A DNA stretch of 64,000 nt from Gymnorhina tibicen. Lineage: Eukaryota > Chordata > Aves > Passeriformes > Artamidae. This document shows, piece after piece, positions 47,601-59,777 of this stretch (position 1 is the stretch's first letter; every line of letters begins with the position of its first letter). A program made the translations under genes and the position numbers. The stretch covers positions 599,768 to 663,767 of the forward strand of contig VXAZ01005702.1 of the NCBI GenBank assembly GCA_013399875.1, read 5' to 3'. Below the pieces are notes generated by a model. The model ran no database searches. It was not told where the DNA came from and saw nothing but the letters and a program-made list of their open reading frames with translations.

Positions 47601-49797
47601 GCAAGTGGCTTATTCAGTCCACAGCTCTCTGGAAAAGTTCTTGCTTTTCAATACAGAAGGTGATTTAAATACCTGACTCAACTTCTAATGCACTGAGGAG
47701 GAGCAGTACCTGGAGAGGATGCATATTCTCCAAAGAAGCATTTAATCAATCCATTTAACTAAGATTACCAATGAAAAATGTCTTACAAGCCAGTAAAATG
47801 TAATCAAAAATATACTTTAACTAAAGAATCAAAGCACTGGCACTGTCAAATTATGAAAGAGATTAGAAAATGTAAAATATTTAGCCAAGTATCCCATATA
47901 TCTGCTTTTGAGGAGGAAAAATGAAGCCAGTTAAAATTCACCTCTACTACACAGAAACAAGTAATGTGAGTTCATGAAAAAATTACCATGTATCAGGTCA
48001 AAGGAAAAAAAACTAGTCATAGTTGTCATCACACTGACTGGCAGGGTTTCTGACTCTCAGTAGTTTCACTGCTTCTATCATACTCTCAGTATTGTTGAGG
48101 GTTGTTGAGTGGGTTTTTTTTATTCTCTGCTTACTTATTTGAAGGCAGTTGCCAAAGCTAGCACAAAAGTGGTCTTATTCTCTCCTTAAAGAATTACAAC
48201 TCCTCTAATTTCAGAGAAGATTGTTCCCAATTTACACCAGAGAGAGACAAAGAAAGAACAAACTAAAAAGAAAGAGGCTTGATTGACTGCTGTGAAAATG
48301 ATCAAACAATAATGTCTGACATAAATAAAATTATTAAAGCTCAATCTCATGTCACTGGATCATCAGAAACATGCCACTGGTTTCACTGAGGCTTATTTCC
48401 TGGTACGGCATCAGATACAAGTTTGATGCAGTTATTAGTGAAAGAAAAACATCACTTATTGATATGCTAACTGAAAATAGAGGTAGATTTCCAGATATGT
48501 ACGTCCAAAGGAAAAGCAATTATATGGACTTTTTTATTTAATAAAGCTGACAAACACACTTTTCATTAACACTGCAGTGGGAAGCAATATTTAAAGCTGT
48601 GGGTCTAACATTCCTCAAGAGAATAATTTCCTTTAAAACACTTACGCACCTACCCAGCAGGAGTTTCCTCATCAGTGTCAAACTGAGGGTAGGTACAGTT
48701 GAAAGTGACAGATTTGTTTCTAAACACAGCTTTAACTTCCTTGGCTAAATTTTCCTCTCAGAAGTGAACAGAACATTTATGCATTCCTTATGCCCAGGTT
48801 TCAAGACGATCATTTTTTCAAGTAGCCAAATCATCACAAATTCTCTGAAAAATTGGGAGCAGATGAGAAGACAGAGATAAAAATGAAAAAAAAATTAGCT
48901 GCCCACAGCTTAAAGTTATTTACAGTAGTACCTGTACTCTCTCCTCAACTTTCAAAAAATGCTTGGTGGTGAAGTTACTCTAGAGTTTTGAATGACATCC
49001 ATTTCCAGAATGTAATAGCATGTTTCCATTTACCAGGTTTGATTGCTTCCAACTTTAATGTAATGAGAGACTTAGATCTGCAGCTGCTGCGCAGACTGTA
49101 ATCTCACTGAAGACAAAAAGCATCTTGTGAAAAAAGCTGCTAATCCAAGAAAGGATGATGAGTTACTTGGAGAGAGGCAGCAAAGGAAGGTAAAATGGTA
49201 AAAAGGATCAACACAGACCCATTGTAGAGGAAAATATGGGATATCTGTTCTGCTGTATGAAACAACTGTGATCTGTCAGTGAAGGGCAGGGTGGTTTAGG
49301 ACACATTCATGAAGATGGAGGTCAGTTTGGAGAGCGTGGTGGTATCACTGGAGTTCTGATTTTGCCTGTGGTCCAGACTGTCACAGGAGAAAGGACAGGT
49401 TTATCTCTGGGGTAGCAGACACTACTGGGACACAGGAGATTGATCTACAAAATCCAAGGTGTTTAATCCATCCTGTTTCTTCTAAACACTTCTCAAACAG
49501 CCTGAGCAAATGCAACTGCCCATAGGCAACATTAAGTTTGACAAGAACCCTATGACACAGGCCAGACTGTGGAAAATGACATGTCAAAAATGTGAGAGAC
49601 ACTCAAAAGTAGTCAAAGATGGATATTCTTTAGGATGGTTGGTTATGGTTAAATGCAATCTAATGATTAAGTGCTACTACCAAACGTAACTTTTTTTGCA
49701 AGGATTACTTTCTAGGGATGCAACCATTACTATTTTTCAGACCACTCTTCCAACTAGTGTGACATTTCCAAAAGCAGAGGTACTCCATAACTATAAC
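44617..49797. other. Unassigned AT-rich sequence
   Basis: No gene, RNA gene or mobile element recognised over about 5 kb. ORFs are 73 codons or shorter with no recognised features. Short A- and T-runs are scattered throughout, and the composition is otherwise uniform. Confidence 0.5.
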
Positions 49798-49837
49798 TAT
49801 ATATATATATATAGATAGATAGATAAATATATTTACA
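49798..49837. repeat. (TA)n(TAGA)n microsatellite
   Basis: About seven TA units pass into three to four TAGA/GATA units and then AAATATATT. A compound microsatellite of this kind is normally length-polymorphic. Confidence 0.93.
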
Positions 49838-52800
49838 ATAGAAAATCAAAAAGCTACTACATAAAACACTACAATGTAAAGATTTTTGAATGCAGTAAAA
49901 AAACCCAAAGAGAGTATTTTCCAAAGATCTCATCTCTTTTAAGATGTTCTGCAGCACTAGAGAGCTGATTTTATAGCCTATTCCAGTATGTGAATAGTCA
50001 GCTGAGATAACAGCTAAAGGGTAAACAGTTTCAGTTGAAATCTTGTGCAATAAAAGGTGACTTTTTTTTATTTCTGCTAACTGGAGCAATGCGTACCTTA
50101 TACATGAATGACAGGCTTCCATCAACATCTCATTTCATATCCTGACCTAAGAGCTTTTTAATTTTCTAACTTGTACTTCTCAATTTCAGTCTCCTTTTGG
50201 TATATTTTCCCACTGAATCTGGTAAATGCATCATCTGGGGTTTGGTTTGTAGGCAAAATTCTGTGTAGAAAATTTAATTTAATCTAACTGTATCATTATG
50301 AAAGAAGCCCCAAGCTCATCTTTAAAACAAACTAAGCATAAGGAGGCAAACATCTTGGGTATGGAAATCCTCTAATTTAGGAAAGTTCTGAATGCTTCAA
50401 CTATAGCCTGTTGATTAGGTAATATCTTCTATCCTACTGGTCTGAAAGTGTTGCAAAATTTAGGCCAGACTTCATGCACTTGAACAGCCAAAAAAAAAAC
50501 CCAACTAAAAATACCTGTAAATTCTGAAGAGCAAAAAAAGCTAGGCGCAACCTGACTCTTCAGGAATTGTCTTTTAGTAAAGCTAACTGGTGAAGCACAG
50601 GAACTAAAATCCTCTTCAGTCTTTCTAACTACATGGGAATTTGCTGCAGCAGCAAAACTCCTGTGTTGCTGGTCTTGTTAGCCAATTATAAATGACAATA
50701 TTTTGTGCCTTCTCTTGTTTTTCTTTGAATTCTCAGCTCAACATTGTACAAAGTTGATTCAAAATGCTGTATAATGCTGTTATAAATTCATTGCTTTTCA
50801 TTTACAGCCTTCAGTTTAATTCTTTCCTGGATGGATCTGTCAATTCACTCACTCTAACTAGCCACACAAGGGCTTTATTTTTGGCTTTTTAATGTGCCAG
50901 TCACGGAGAGACATAATATCCAACTGCAGTATCTCAAGTGAGCTTCTACAGTACAAATGTTCACACAACTGCAAGAGAAAAACTTCATTTCATCGGGTGA
51001 GGCTTTGGTTGACACTAAGATTAAAGGCTTAACAAAAGCAATGGTCTGCTCCGTTACCATTTGAGAGTTTCTTGCTTCACCGTGCTATGAAAGAGAAATG
51101 AAGGACTGTCTGACTGTTAACTTTTCCTCAGCTCTAGAGGGCTGCACGTGATTAAAAGGAAGGAGGGATGAGGAGGTTTGAGATCAGTCATACAAAATAC
51201 CCAAATCTGTAGCCATAGGAACCTGGTCTTTTGGCCACCAAAGCATCTTCCTTTCAGACTGTGGCTTAAAATCACATGTTTAATCTGAACCTGATAGCAA
51301 ACACACAAAATGCTGGGTAAACGTAGCAGTAAATGACTGCATTTGAGTATGCTAGAAACTATTCGGCTTTTTTTGTCGGAGTAAATTCGTGCATCATAAT
51401 TTATTTTATTTCTTTGCCTAGAATTTAGCACTCTTATACCTAATTTTATTTGTTTTCCAGGTTTTGGGAGAGCTTTCATTTTTATTTTTTTACAACTTAA
51501 TAACCCATTTCATATGGAAAAATAAAATCTTTGTCAATTTTTTTCTTCCACATTAGGGAAAAATAAAAAGCAATGTGTTTTTAAGCTGTTGATAAAGCTA
51601 AAAATATCACAGCAAGGTGCAATAATTTAAAGGACAGCATACAATGCTTTTGGAAGAAGTTGAAAACAGCATTTCCATAGGAGTAAAAAATATTTCTGGT
51701 TTTATATACCCACGATTATGATGGTTATTATTAAACTGTCACATCACATCAATGAGTAAACAAGTAGCTATACCTAGATCATATTAACTATTGTGACAGC
51801 TGTAAATACCGCAGTAATGACTCTCCTGCGGGCAATAGAACAGATAAGAAAATGATTGAAGCTCCATGGGCTTACTACACACTTACAGGTGATTCTGCAA
51901 CAAGCTAGACAATCTCTTAAGTAGGAACAGCCTGTTTGCCTCAGAGGTAATGCAGATTCTAAAGAGCAAAATGAACTGTCTGCTACTGAGCTTTCATCAG
52001 CAACATAACCTTTCTTTTTAACCTTATTTTTTAATAAAAATGTGAATGAAGTAGTCAGAATTAAAGTGGTTCTTCAATTGTGCTCTGTAAAGGAAGAAAA
52101 ACATCCATCTGTGTCTCTACTTTGTTTTCGACACAGTTCGGGGGATTTTTTTTACAGGGTGGGAGGTGGTTGCTTTGTTTAAGAAAAGGTTGCACGCCTC
52201 AAAAAGTACCAGGAATACCAAATGCAGTTTTCCTCCCCTACATATACCAGTGGAAAAGGTACAAAGATGTGACCCTATGCAATCAGTATTCATTCATGAG
52301 CCTTTCCAGTTCTGTGTCTTTCTGCTTGCTTGCTCAGCAAATGCCACGCAAGGAGGAAATAACAGTATGTGCCCTATATTTAAATTACTTGGGGCAAAGA
52401 TTTCTGAGAAAGCAATTAGAAGTCATGTCCTGGAGAGCCCTGAGTAGATGAGGAGAACACAACTTTTTTATGCTTGCCAACCAATACTGAAAAACATAAA
52501 AGGTCAATAATATTCAAGCCTCAGAGTCTTAATTAGCTAATTGCAGTTCCCACTTGCTTCAAGCAAAGATCCATAAAAAAGACAAAACACAAAATAAGAA
52601 ATAAAATGATGTTATGAATGAGTGGAATTAATTTGGTTTTTGAGGAGGTATTTTTAGGTTTTTTAACTGCAGTTTTGATGTGTTTTGCAAATCTCCTTCT
52701 GAACTCAATGGGATTTAAATAATGTAACGGAAACATTAAGATTTCAGTATCACTGCTTTTAAAGCTTTATATCAAACAAAATAAACACCTGAACACATTA

Positions 52801-54730
52801 TTTTTTTATTAAAAAATATCAAGAAGAGACTTACTATGCACTATGGTTTGACATATGGTTTCTGTTGAAAGGTATTAGTATCCCCAGCAGTTCATAGGGA
52901 CATTTTGACTGAGAGACAATGAGATTGTTTTGATTTTTCTGCATTCAATGCCAATACATGGTACATCATGAAAGAGTGTTTATTTATGAATTCTGATTCT
53001 TGAGATCATTATTATAAGAAGTTTCAGACTTTTATACAATTTCATGTTGCAGATTATAAAAAGGAATTGTAAGTAACTACTCTTGAACAATGAAGAAGCA
53101 GAAGTTGTAAGAACAGACAAAGAAATGTCTGCAAGGTACTATTTTGTGGAAATACTGTGATTTCCACAGTAAGAAAAGTTTTGTGGTAGATAGGGATAAA
53201 AAGAACTTTTTTTTTTTAAGTATCTAAATTTTCTTCTTTTGCTTACCTATATTTTTACTAAACATAGTAATTTTATTAACATGAAATATGCAATTATTAA
53301 AGTACTGACTTGATCTTTGAGCTACCTAGACATATTTTCAGCAACATAGTACAAAAAGAAACCTGAAGCATTTAAACTATCATGAACTGGAATATCTTCG
53401 AATTCCAATACAAAAAAATGTTCAGTACAAAAATCTGAATTGTTGTTTACAAGCAAAATCAGCACTTGGAATAATGAGAATTGGTGTCTTACACTATTTA
53501 GATTATCAGATAAAGCACAGCTGCATGCAGCTACATATACTTTGTCTCTCCACACACACACATTTTGCAATAATTTCACAAAGCACTTCAGCTGGAGAAG
53601 CTATATATGCTTCAGTAACAAAAGGCCTGTTTTCACAAGCCTTGCAGTAAGTAGCTTAGTACTTGCTCCAGTGTTAACTGAACACTACCACTTGCTTTTC
53701 CATGCATAAATATGGACCTGAATATGCAATTTATTCTCTAGTTTAAATGCTATACTTTCATTGACATCTCAGATAATATTCTATCAGTTCATAAAGTCAA
53801 CCTTTGCTATATAGAGACATCTATATCCCCTCCTGTTCTCAAACCCTGCCTACAAGAGGTGTACCAAGCTTGCTTCTGCAGTGCTCAACCCAACATACTC
53901 ATCCTCTTACCTCCAGATTTCGTTTCATGCAGCAGCAGTTCCTACCACTTGATATGTTTGCCTCTGCTGTTATAACCAGTTTTCTTCAATAATTGAACTT
54001 CATTGTCTATGTAATTTTTTCTTTTTTTTTCCTCAGTTAAGAAGTAAGTAAAAGCATTAAGTCACCTGAACAATTTCATCATTCTTCCGGGAGTCATGAT
54101 GTACATGGAAGAGAAGTCAAAACACTCAGGCCATGGAAAGCCTCTGAATAACTGTCCATAACCTATACAAAACCCCAAAACCATCATTACAATTTTTTGT
54201 CACTGCTGTCATTTAGTAATGAATCCTTATTTTGTTGTTTGATAGATTTGAACAGACCAGTGCAATGACAACTGAAAACTTGAAACTCCAGGTTTTACCC
54301 CTGCATCTTTTCACTTCCAGCACAATGCCCCAGCAGAATACATATAAATCAATAGAGGAGTGAAATTTACTACTGAAAAATCTGAACAATTGTGCTGCTC
54401 ACTCCTAGGACTCCAAAGACAAGGTCAACTGCAGACTTTCAGTGGTCATGGCAATGTCAAGCTGATCAGAAATCCAGTGATGGGAGGACCATCAAGAAGT
54501 TGGATTTCATTTAGTTAAGCTGATATTAACTAAACATTCTGTCTTCTCAGGGACCTGTTCAACCATAACCTACACTGCCCTTGTAAGGTACATGGTGGTT
54601 TGAAGCAAGATCCAATGAATCATCTATATTTGACAAAAGCCAGGATATCTCTTTCCATTAACTAGGCAGAAGTTAGGCTAGATGACCTCAGCTGAGCATG
54701 CCTCTGTTTATATAAAAACTTCTCTCACTA
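49838..54730. other. Unassigned AT-rich sequence
   Basis: No gene or mobile element recognised. ORFs of up to 124 codons have no recognisable domains. A faint CR1-like phrase (TTAGGCTAGATGACCTCAGC) near 54671-54692 is too short to call. Confidence 0.5.
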
Positions 54731-54812
54731 AAGGCACTTCAATCTTGGATGAGTCCACCCATTCCTTTGGGCAGGTCTTACTCCCAGGACAGAAGGACTC
54801 CTAGCATGCTGC

Positions 54813-54843
<31 letters not shown>

Positions 54844-55560
54844 ACAGTGGGGAGAGACACCTCTCCCAGCAGCCAACCCCTACCAGAAATTTGCCTGGTT
54901 CTCCGCCCTGGGTGCTGGGAAGGGGGACTGAAGGTGCTACATGAGACTTGGGTATTTCTCTGCCTCTTTATGCAGAGTGATTAGAAGGTTAATACAGGGG
55001 CAATGGGGATCCAGTGCTGGTATGAGGGCTGGGGGCCATAGGGTGAGGAGAGCACCAGGGAGCCGGGGGTTTGTGCAGGGCTGGGTGCTCCCCAGACACT
55101 ACTGCTGTGCTAGGCATCTGTGGCCAGCAAACCCTCACAGAGGCCCTGCATGACACCAGCCCTGGAGCTGCCCTGACACCCTCCCTTTGGGCACTGCAGA
55201 CAAGGGGCTGGTCTCCAGGGGCAGGGACCAGGGGATCCCAGCTGTGAGGGGCCCGCAGGAACATGGGCCTTGATGTGGGCACAGGCACCCGGAAAGGGTC
55301 GAGGGCTCATACGCTCTCCTGGGGCATTTGTGTGACTTCTCCTCAGGTGTTGTCTCTGTCCTTCCCTGTTCTGGCAGGGTTGTTGCTTCACTTTTGGCTC
55401 CATGGGCAGCTTCTCTGCACACATTGCAGCACCTCTGGATGTTGAGTGCTTGCAGTGCAAATGAGGGCCCAACATTCCATCTCCTGAAATCCATCTATGT
55501 CTCCTTCTGTCTTTGCTGTTTTCAAACTCATGAAATCTCTCACCTTGGGGATGAAAATGC
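54731..55560. repeat. GC-rich block of unknown origin containing a (CTG)n tract
   Basis: About 0.8 kb of raised G+C bounded by AT-rich sequence. It has a (CTG)~9.7 tract near its left end and many GGGGCAGGGACCAGG-type words, but only modest CpG. Long overlapping ORFs on both strands (up to 190 codons, minus 55110-55682) have no domain I recognise and conflict with one another. This is most likely an unrecognised dispersed repeat or ERV fragment. An exon of an unknown gene cannot be excluded. Confidence 0.35.
54815..54843. repeat. (CTG/CAG)n trinucleotide repeat
   Basis: 29 uninterrupted bases of GCT/CTG repeat (nearly ten units). In the plus-strand ORF starting at 54749 it reads as ten alanines, but that ORF has only 60 codons and no other feature. 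Confidence 0.95.
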
Positions 55561-58500
55561 ATAGAAATATTAACCTGGATCCTACTCAACTGTGCCAGAC
55601 CAGTTGTAATTGGGATTTTCCCTTGGCCCATGGAAAGTCTGTATGTAAAGGAGTTAAATGTCTGTAAAGCAGTTAAATTCAAAATGTCCGTAAAGGAGTT
55701 AAATTCAAAATTTTACATGACCAGTAAAAAGATTTTGTCGCAGCATGGCCATCTCTACATGTCTTGGGCATCTCTGCCCAAGATGCCTGCACGAAGCAAA
55801 TGGATTTCTGACTGTGAAGAAAGTGATCAGGCCCAGGACTGGTCGTTGCTAAACTGTGCTTGGGATTGCTTCATGCTGACAGGAGAGAAGTGACTGGCAG
55901 CTGAAAGTGATATAGTGCAGAGCACTTAGGAAAGGAGCTGTCAGAGGTGCTGTAAGGTTGTAGGCTGCAAGGAATGCCAAAAGCTAGCTGCCTTGTGAGG
56001 CACTGAGCAAGAAAAGAAGAACTCCAAGGCTCAGATTAGTTTAAAGTGGTGGCGTTCCTCAGAATATACAATAGAGGTCCTTCAGCACGGCTTTTTCAGT
56101 ATGCTTAATACTGTCAGAAAGTGTAGGGAAAACCTGAACCCTATTTTTTTACTGTATCAGTTGAATGAGAAAGTAATGTGAAGCTGTGTAGATGGCAGTG
56201 ATCTTATGCAGAAGCAGTGATACATCTCAGAATTAAGAATATTTACTTTCATGCCTGAGGATTTAGATACGAAAACAGCACTCTATACATCTTTGCCTTC
56301 TGAAGAGGTGAAAGAAAGCTCATGAAGCTGATGCAATATAGGTATGTTATTCATTGTTTCCTTTCTAGGCCATTATTCAGAAAGAAAGGAAATTTTCATG
56401 CTATCAGAAAGCTATAGAGAAAAATAATTCTGCATCCTTATGGAGGGGATACTCATATATATATAAATGATCATTTTCTCTTAAAGCTTTCCAAGGCTAA
56501 AGCAACAATAGTCCTGTGAAAGCAAGACTCATCTACTCAGTGTCCTAGTTACTAAACCACAAGGTAGACCATTCTGAACCACAGGATTTCTCAACTACAG
56601 AAGCTAAATACAGTCTTCACTTGAAAAAGTACAGTCACTTCAATGGCATTTTCAAGGAGCTCTGCAAAAACAGCTTCCTATATGTATGCTTTAACTGTTC
56701 TCACTAGATGCTCTTAGTAGACTTAGGTTTCATTTTACATGGTTTGTGGATTTCATAGTCAGAGAAGATATCTCATTGCTCATATCAAAGCAGTTCAGGG
56801 CAAGGAAAGAAAGTTGCTATCTTCCAGGCAATACACAGAAGGTGAAAATTAGATGTCTGCAAGTTTTGGGTGCTTGGAGGGCTATAGTAAAATAAATGGT
56901 TTTTAGATGGCTTTTTGGATCTACATGCTTAAAGCCAACCTATGTTCTGTTTAAGAAATGAACATAATTATTTTGACTGAGTCTTCTCCTTTCTGAAGCC
57001 ATCTATAATTACGTGCATTAAATATCTTATTCACTGATTTTCCATTGCATATACTTGGAAAAATCCATTTAGGATGTGTGACTTTTGAATCTGTTTTTGG
57101 TATTATAAAGAAAGTCTACAAATACTTTGGCATAATGCCTTCTAGAAATGATTACAATACCATACCGGAAATAAGTGTAATTTACCAAGAAAATAAAATG
57201 AAGGATTTACTAAGAGCCACTTTTAAAATAAATATGGAAATTAAAATTCTAGATTGTCTGTTTGGCTTTACTATGTGACTGACTCTATAACTGGAACAGA
57301 GTAGCATCTTGCATGATGCAAAATAAATAAAAATATTTATACTCCCATCAATAATGACAGATTTTGATGTGCGTAACTTTATATTACATAAATAATGTAT
57401 TATTAGAATAGGTATTAATAAATCACAATTGAGAAACTTTTAACATATTTTTATTTATAATAAATCAGTGTAATCATCTGTGCAATTTATCTTTTGTCAT
57501 ACCATGATTGAACATTGGATTTCAGTCCTGATCTATTTTTACTTCCTATGTGCAGGTCTTAACCAAAAGATACTAGCTGCTAGCACTGCTATCCAGATGT
57601 ACTTCTGTCAGTTTGCTTATTTACTCCCCTACCTGTTCAAGGAGGTCAAACCCCTGTATTATCTGACTACAGATAGATGCTACTGTATGTTCACCATGCT
57701 AAATTGACTCTACTCCTTCATCCAAGTAATGGATTATTCTGACTTCTAATTAAGAGGATCCTCAAGTGTAAGCTTGAAGGTTTATCATTATATGCAGGAG
57801 GTACATCAAGGATCATGCTGAAGCTTCTGACTATGCTTAAAGTACATGAAACCAAGCTACAGGAAATGGTAGATCTGTATGTAGGCTTGATTTACATAGA
57901 CTGTTTTTTAGCCTTGTAATGAAGTTGATTTGATTGGATCTTTTGTAATATTTAATAGCTTAGTGCTGAAACTACAACCTAAACTGAATTTCTAAGTTTG
58001 GTTTTAAATGTTCATTTAATTTCTAAAAATTGTTTTTAAATTTTGTGAAGTTTGTGATTGTTGTAGTTCTGCACCAGGAACTGTCATTGAAGCGCATGGC
58101 ATACCTTTCCAGCAACATCAATTCATCTCTTAGCTAAGAGATTTTCTCTGATTTTCTGGATGACACTCTAATGTAGTTACTGAGCTGGGGAAACCTAATC
58201 TATTTTTTAAATGGCAAAAACATGAAGATAAAAATCAAATTAACAAAAAAGTACTTTTAACCTTCTGCCAGAAATGTTACTAAAACTGAATTAAAAGCCC
58301 TTTAATTTGATTTTCTTTTCTCTTTCTTCATATAAGTTTCTGCCTTCTGTGGTTCTTCACATGATTCAGATTAAGAACACTTGCTGATTTGTAATGTGTT
58401 GCTGTCTTCACTCACACTCTACTGCTATCAGCTTTGAAGTGCAGAATCAGCCATGGAAATTCAAACTCCTTTTCAGTCACAACTAGTGTGAGCTATATCA

Positions 58501-58789
58501 AATCAAGGTGGTAGCATAGAGAAGGTAAAAGAAGAACATCGTCACATTACCTTCAGCTTGGAACAGACTAGGACCTAAAAACAAAACAGGAGTTGGCTCA
58601 AGTATCCTCACTGACAGGTAGTTACTATTTGGAACTGTTCTAGATAAACATTTCTTCAATGTCCTGGTCATTTATGAGACATACTTGGAGGCATAAGAAC
58701 TCTTCATCGATATAGGATGATCAGTAGATGACTCTGAAAGTGACTTCTTTATGCACTGTATTTGGTTTGCATTGAAAGGTGTGGGTAGT
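55561..58789. other. Unassigned sequence with a short tandem repeat
   Basis: No gene or mobile element recognised. Three imperfect copies of GTAAAGGAGTTAAAT-type units, about 20-35 bp apart, occur at 55648-55712. The first 200 bp may still belong to the preceding GC-rich block. The left edge of the LTR that follows is uncertain by a few tens of bases. Confidence 0.5.
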
Positions 58790-59777
58790 GGAGGGTGATT
58801 TCTGTGAGGTGGACCAAGATGGATCCACAGCTGGCCAGGGCCAAGATCTTCAGCAGCAATGGGATAACACTTTTTAAAAGGAGAAAAGTTACAGCACAGA
58901 AATAATTGCACCCAGAGAGAGGAGTGAGAATATGTGAGAGAAAAAGCCCTGTAGACACCAAGGTCAGTGAATAAGGAGGGTAAGGAGGTTCTCCAGGTGC
59001 CAGGAGCTGAGTTTCCCCTGCAGTTCATAGTGAAGACCATGGTGAAGCAGCTGTGCCATTCCATGGAGGTCCATGCTAGAGCAGAGATCCACCTGCACCC
59101 GCTGAAGGACCCCACACCAGAGCAGGTGGATGCCTAAAAGAAGCTGTGACCCTGTGGGAAGAGAGATCTCAAGCAGGCTCCTGGCAGGACCTGCTCCTGG
59201 CAGGATCTGTCCCTGTGAATAGAGGAGCCCACACTGGAACATGTTTGCTGGCAGGACTTGTGACCCTGCAGAAGGGGCACACACCTGAGTAATTAATGAA
59301 GAACTTCAGCCTTTGGGGAAGACTCAGAGGAGAAGTTAGTGCAGAACTGTGTCCACTGGGAGGGACCCCATGCTGCAGGAGAAGAGTGTGAGTCCTCCCT
59401 CTGAGGAGGGAGTAGAAGAGACAATGTGCAACTGACCACAATCCCCCTTCCCTCACCCCCTGTACCACTCACGAGGAGCAGGTAGAGAAAATCAGGAGTA
59501 AAGTTGAGCCCACGAATAAGGGAGGTGTTAGGGGTGAATGTGTTTCAAGGATTTGGATATATCTCTTATTATCCTGGTCTGGTAATAAATTCAGCAAATT
59601 TCCCTAAATCAAACCTGTTTTGCCCATGACAGTAATCAGTGAGTGATCTCTTGCTGTCCTTATCTCAACCCAGAAGCTTTGTGTTATATTTTCTCTCCCC
59701 TGTCCAGAGAACACGGAAGTGACAGATCAGCTTTGGCGGGTACTTGGCATCCAGCCAGGGTCAACCCACTCCTTACA
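58790..59777 (+). mobile_element. Long avian ERV LTR, copy A, 5'-truncated
   Basis: Shares ordered blocks with 61995-63123: CCAGGTGCCAGGAGCTGAG, GAAGACCATGGTGAAGCAGC, GGATGCCTAAAAGAAGCTG and GAGCCCACACTGGAACATG. The polyadenylation signal AATAAA is at 59584-59589. It is followed by CTGTTTTGCCCATGACAG, TTATATTTTCTCTCCCC and the U5 end GGCATCCAGCCAGGGTCAA. The 5' ~200 bp, including the TG start, are missing or too diverged. An extra CTCCTGGCAGGA duplication lies at 59176-59207. Divergence and indels against copy B show both are old and probably independent solo LTRs. Confidence 0.87.

Noticed and set aside
54749..54931. ORF with a poly-alanine run
   Set aside because: The run is only the (CTG)n microsatellite in one frame, and the ORF is 60 codons with no flanking protein features.
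55110..55682. 190-codon minus-strand ORF
   Set aside because: It overlaps other long ORFs on both strands in a GC-rich block and has no recognisable domain. Stop-poor composition explains it.
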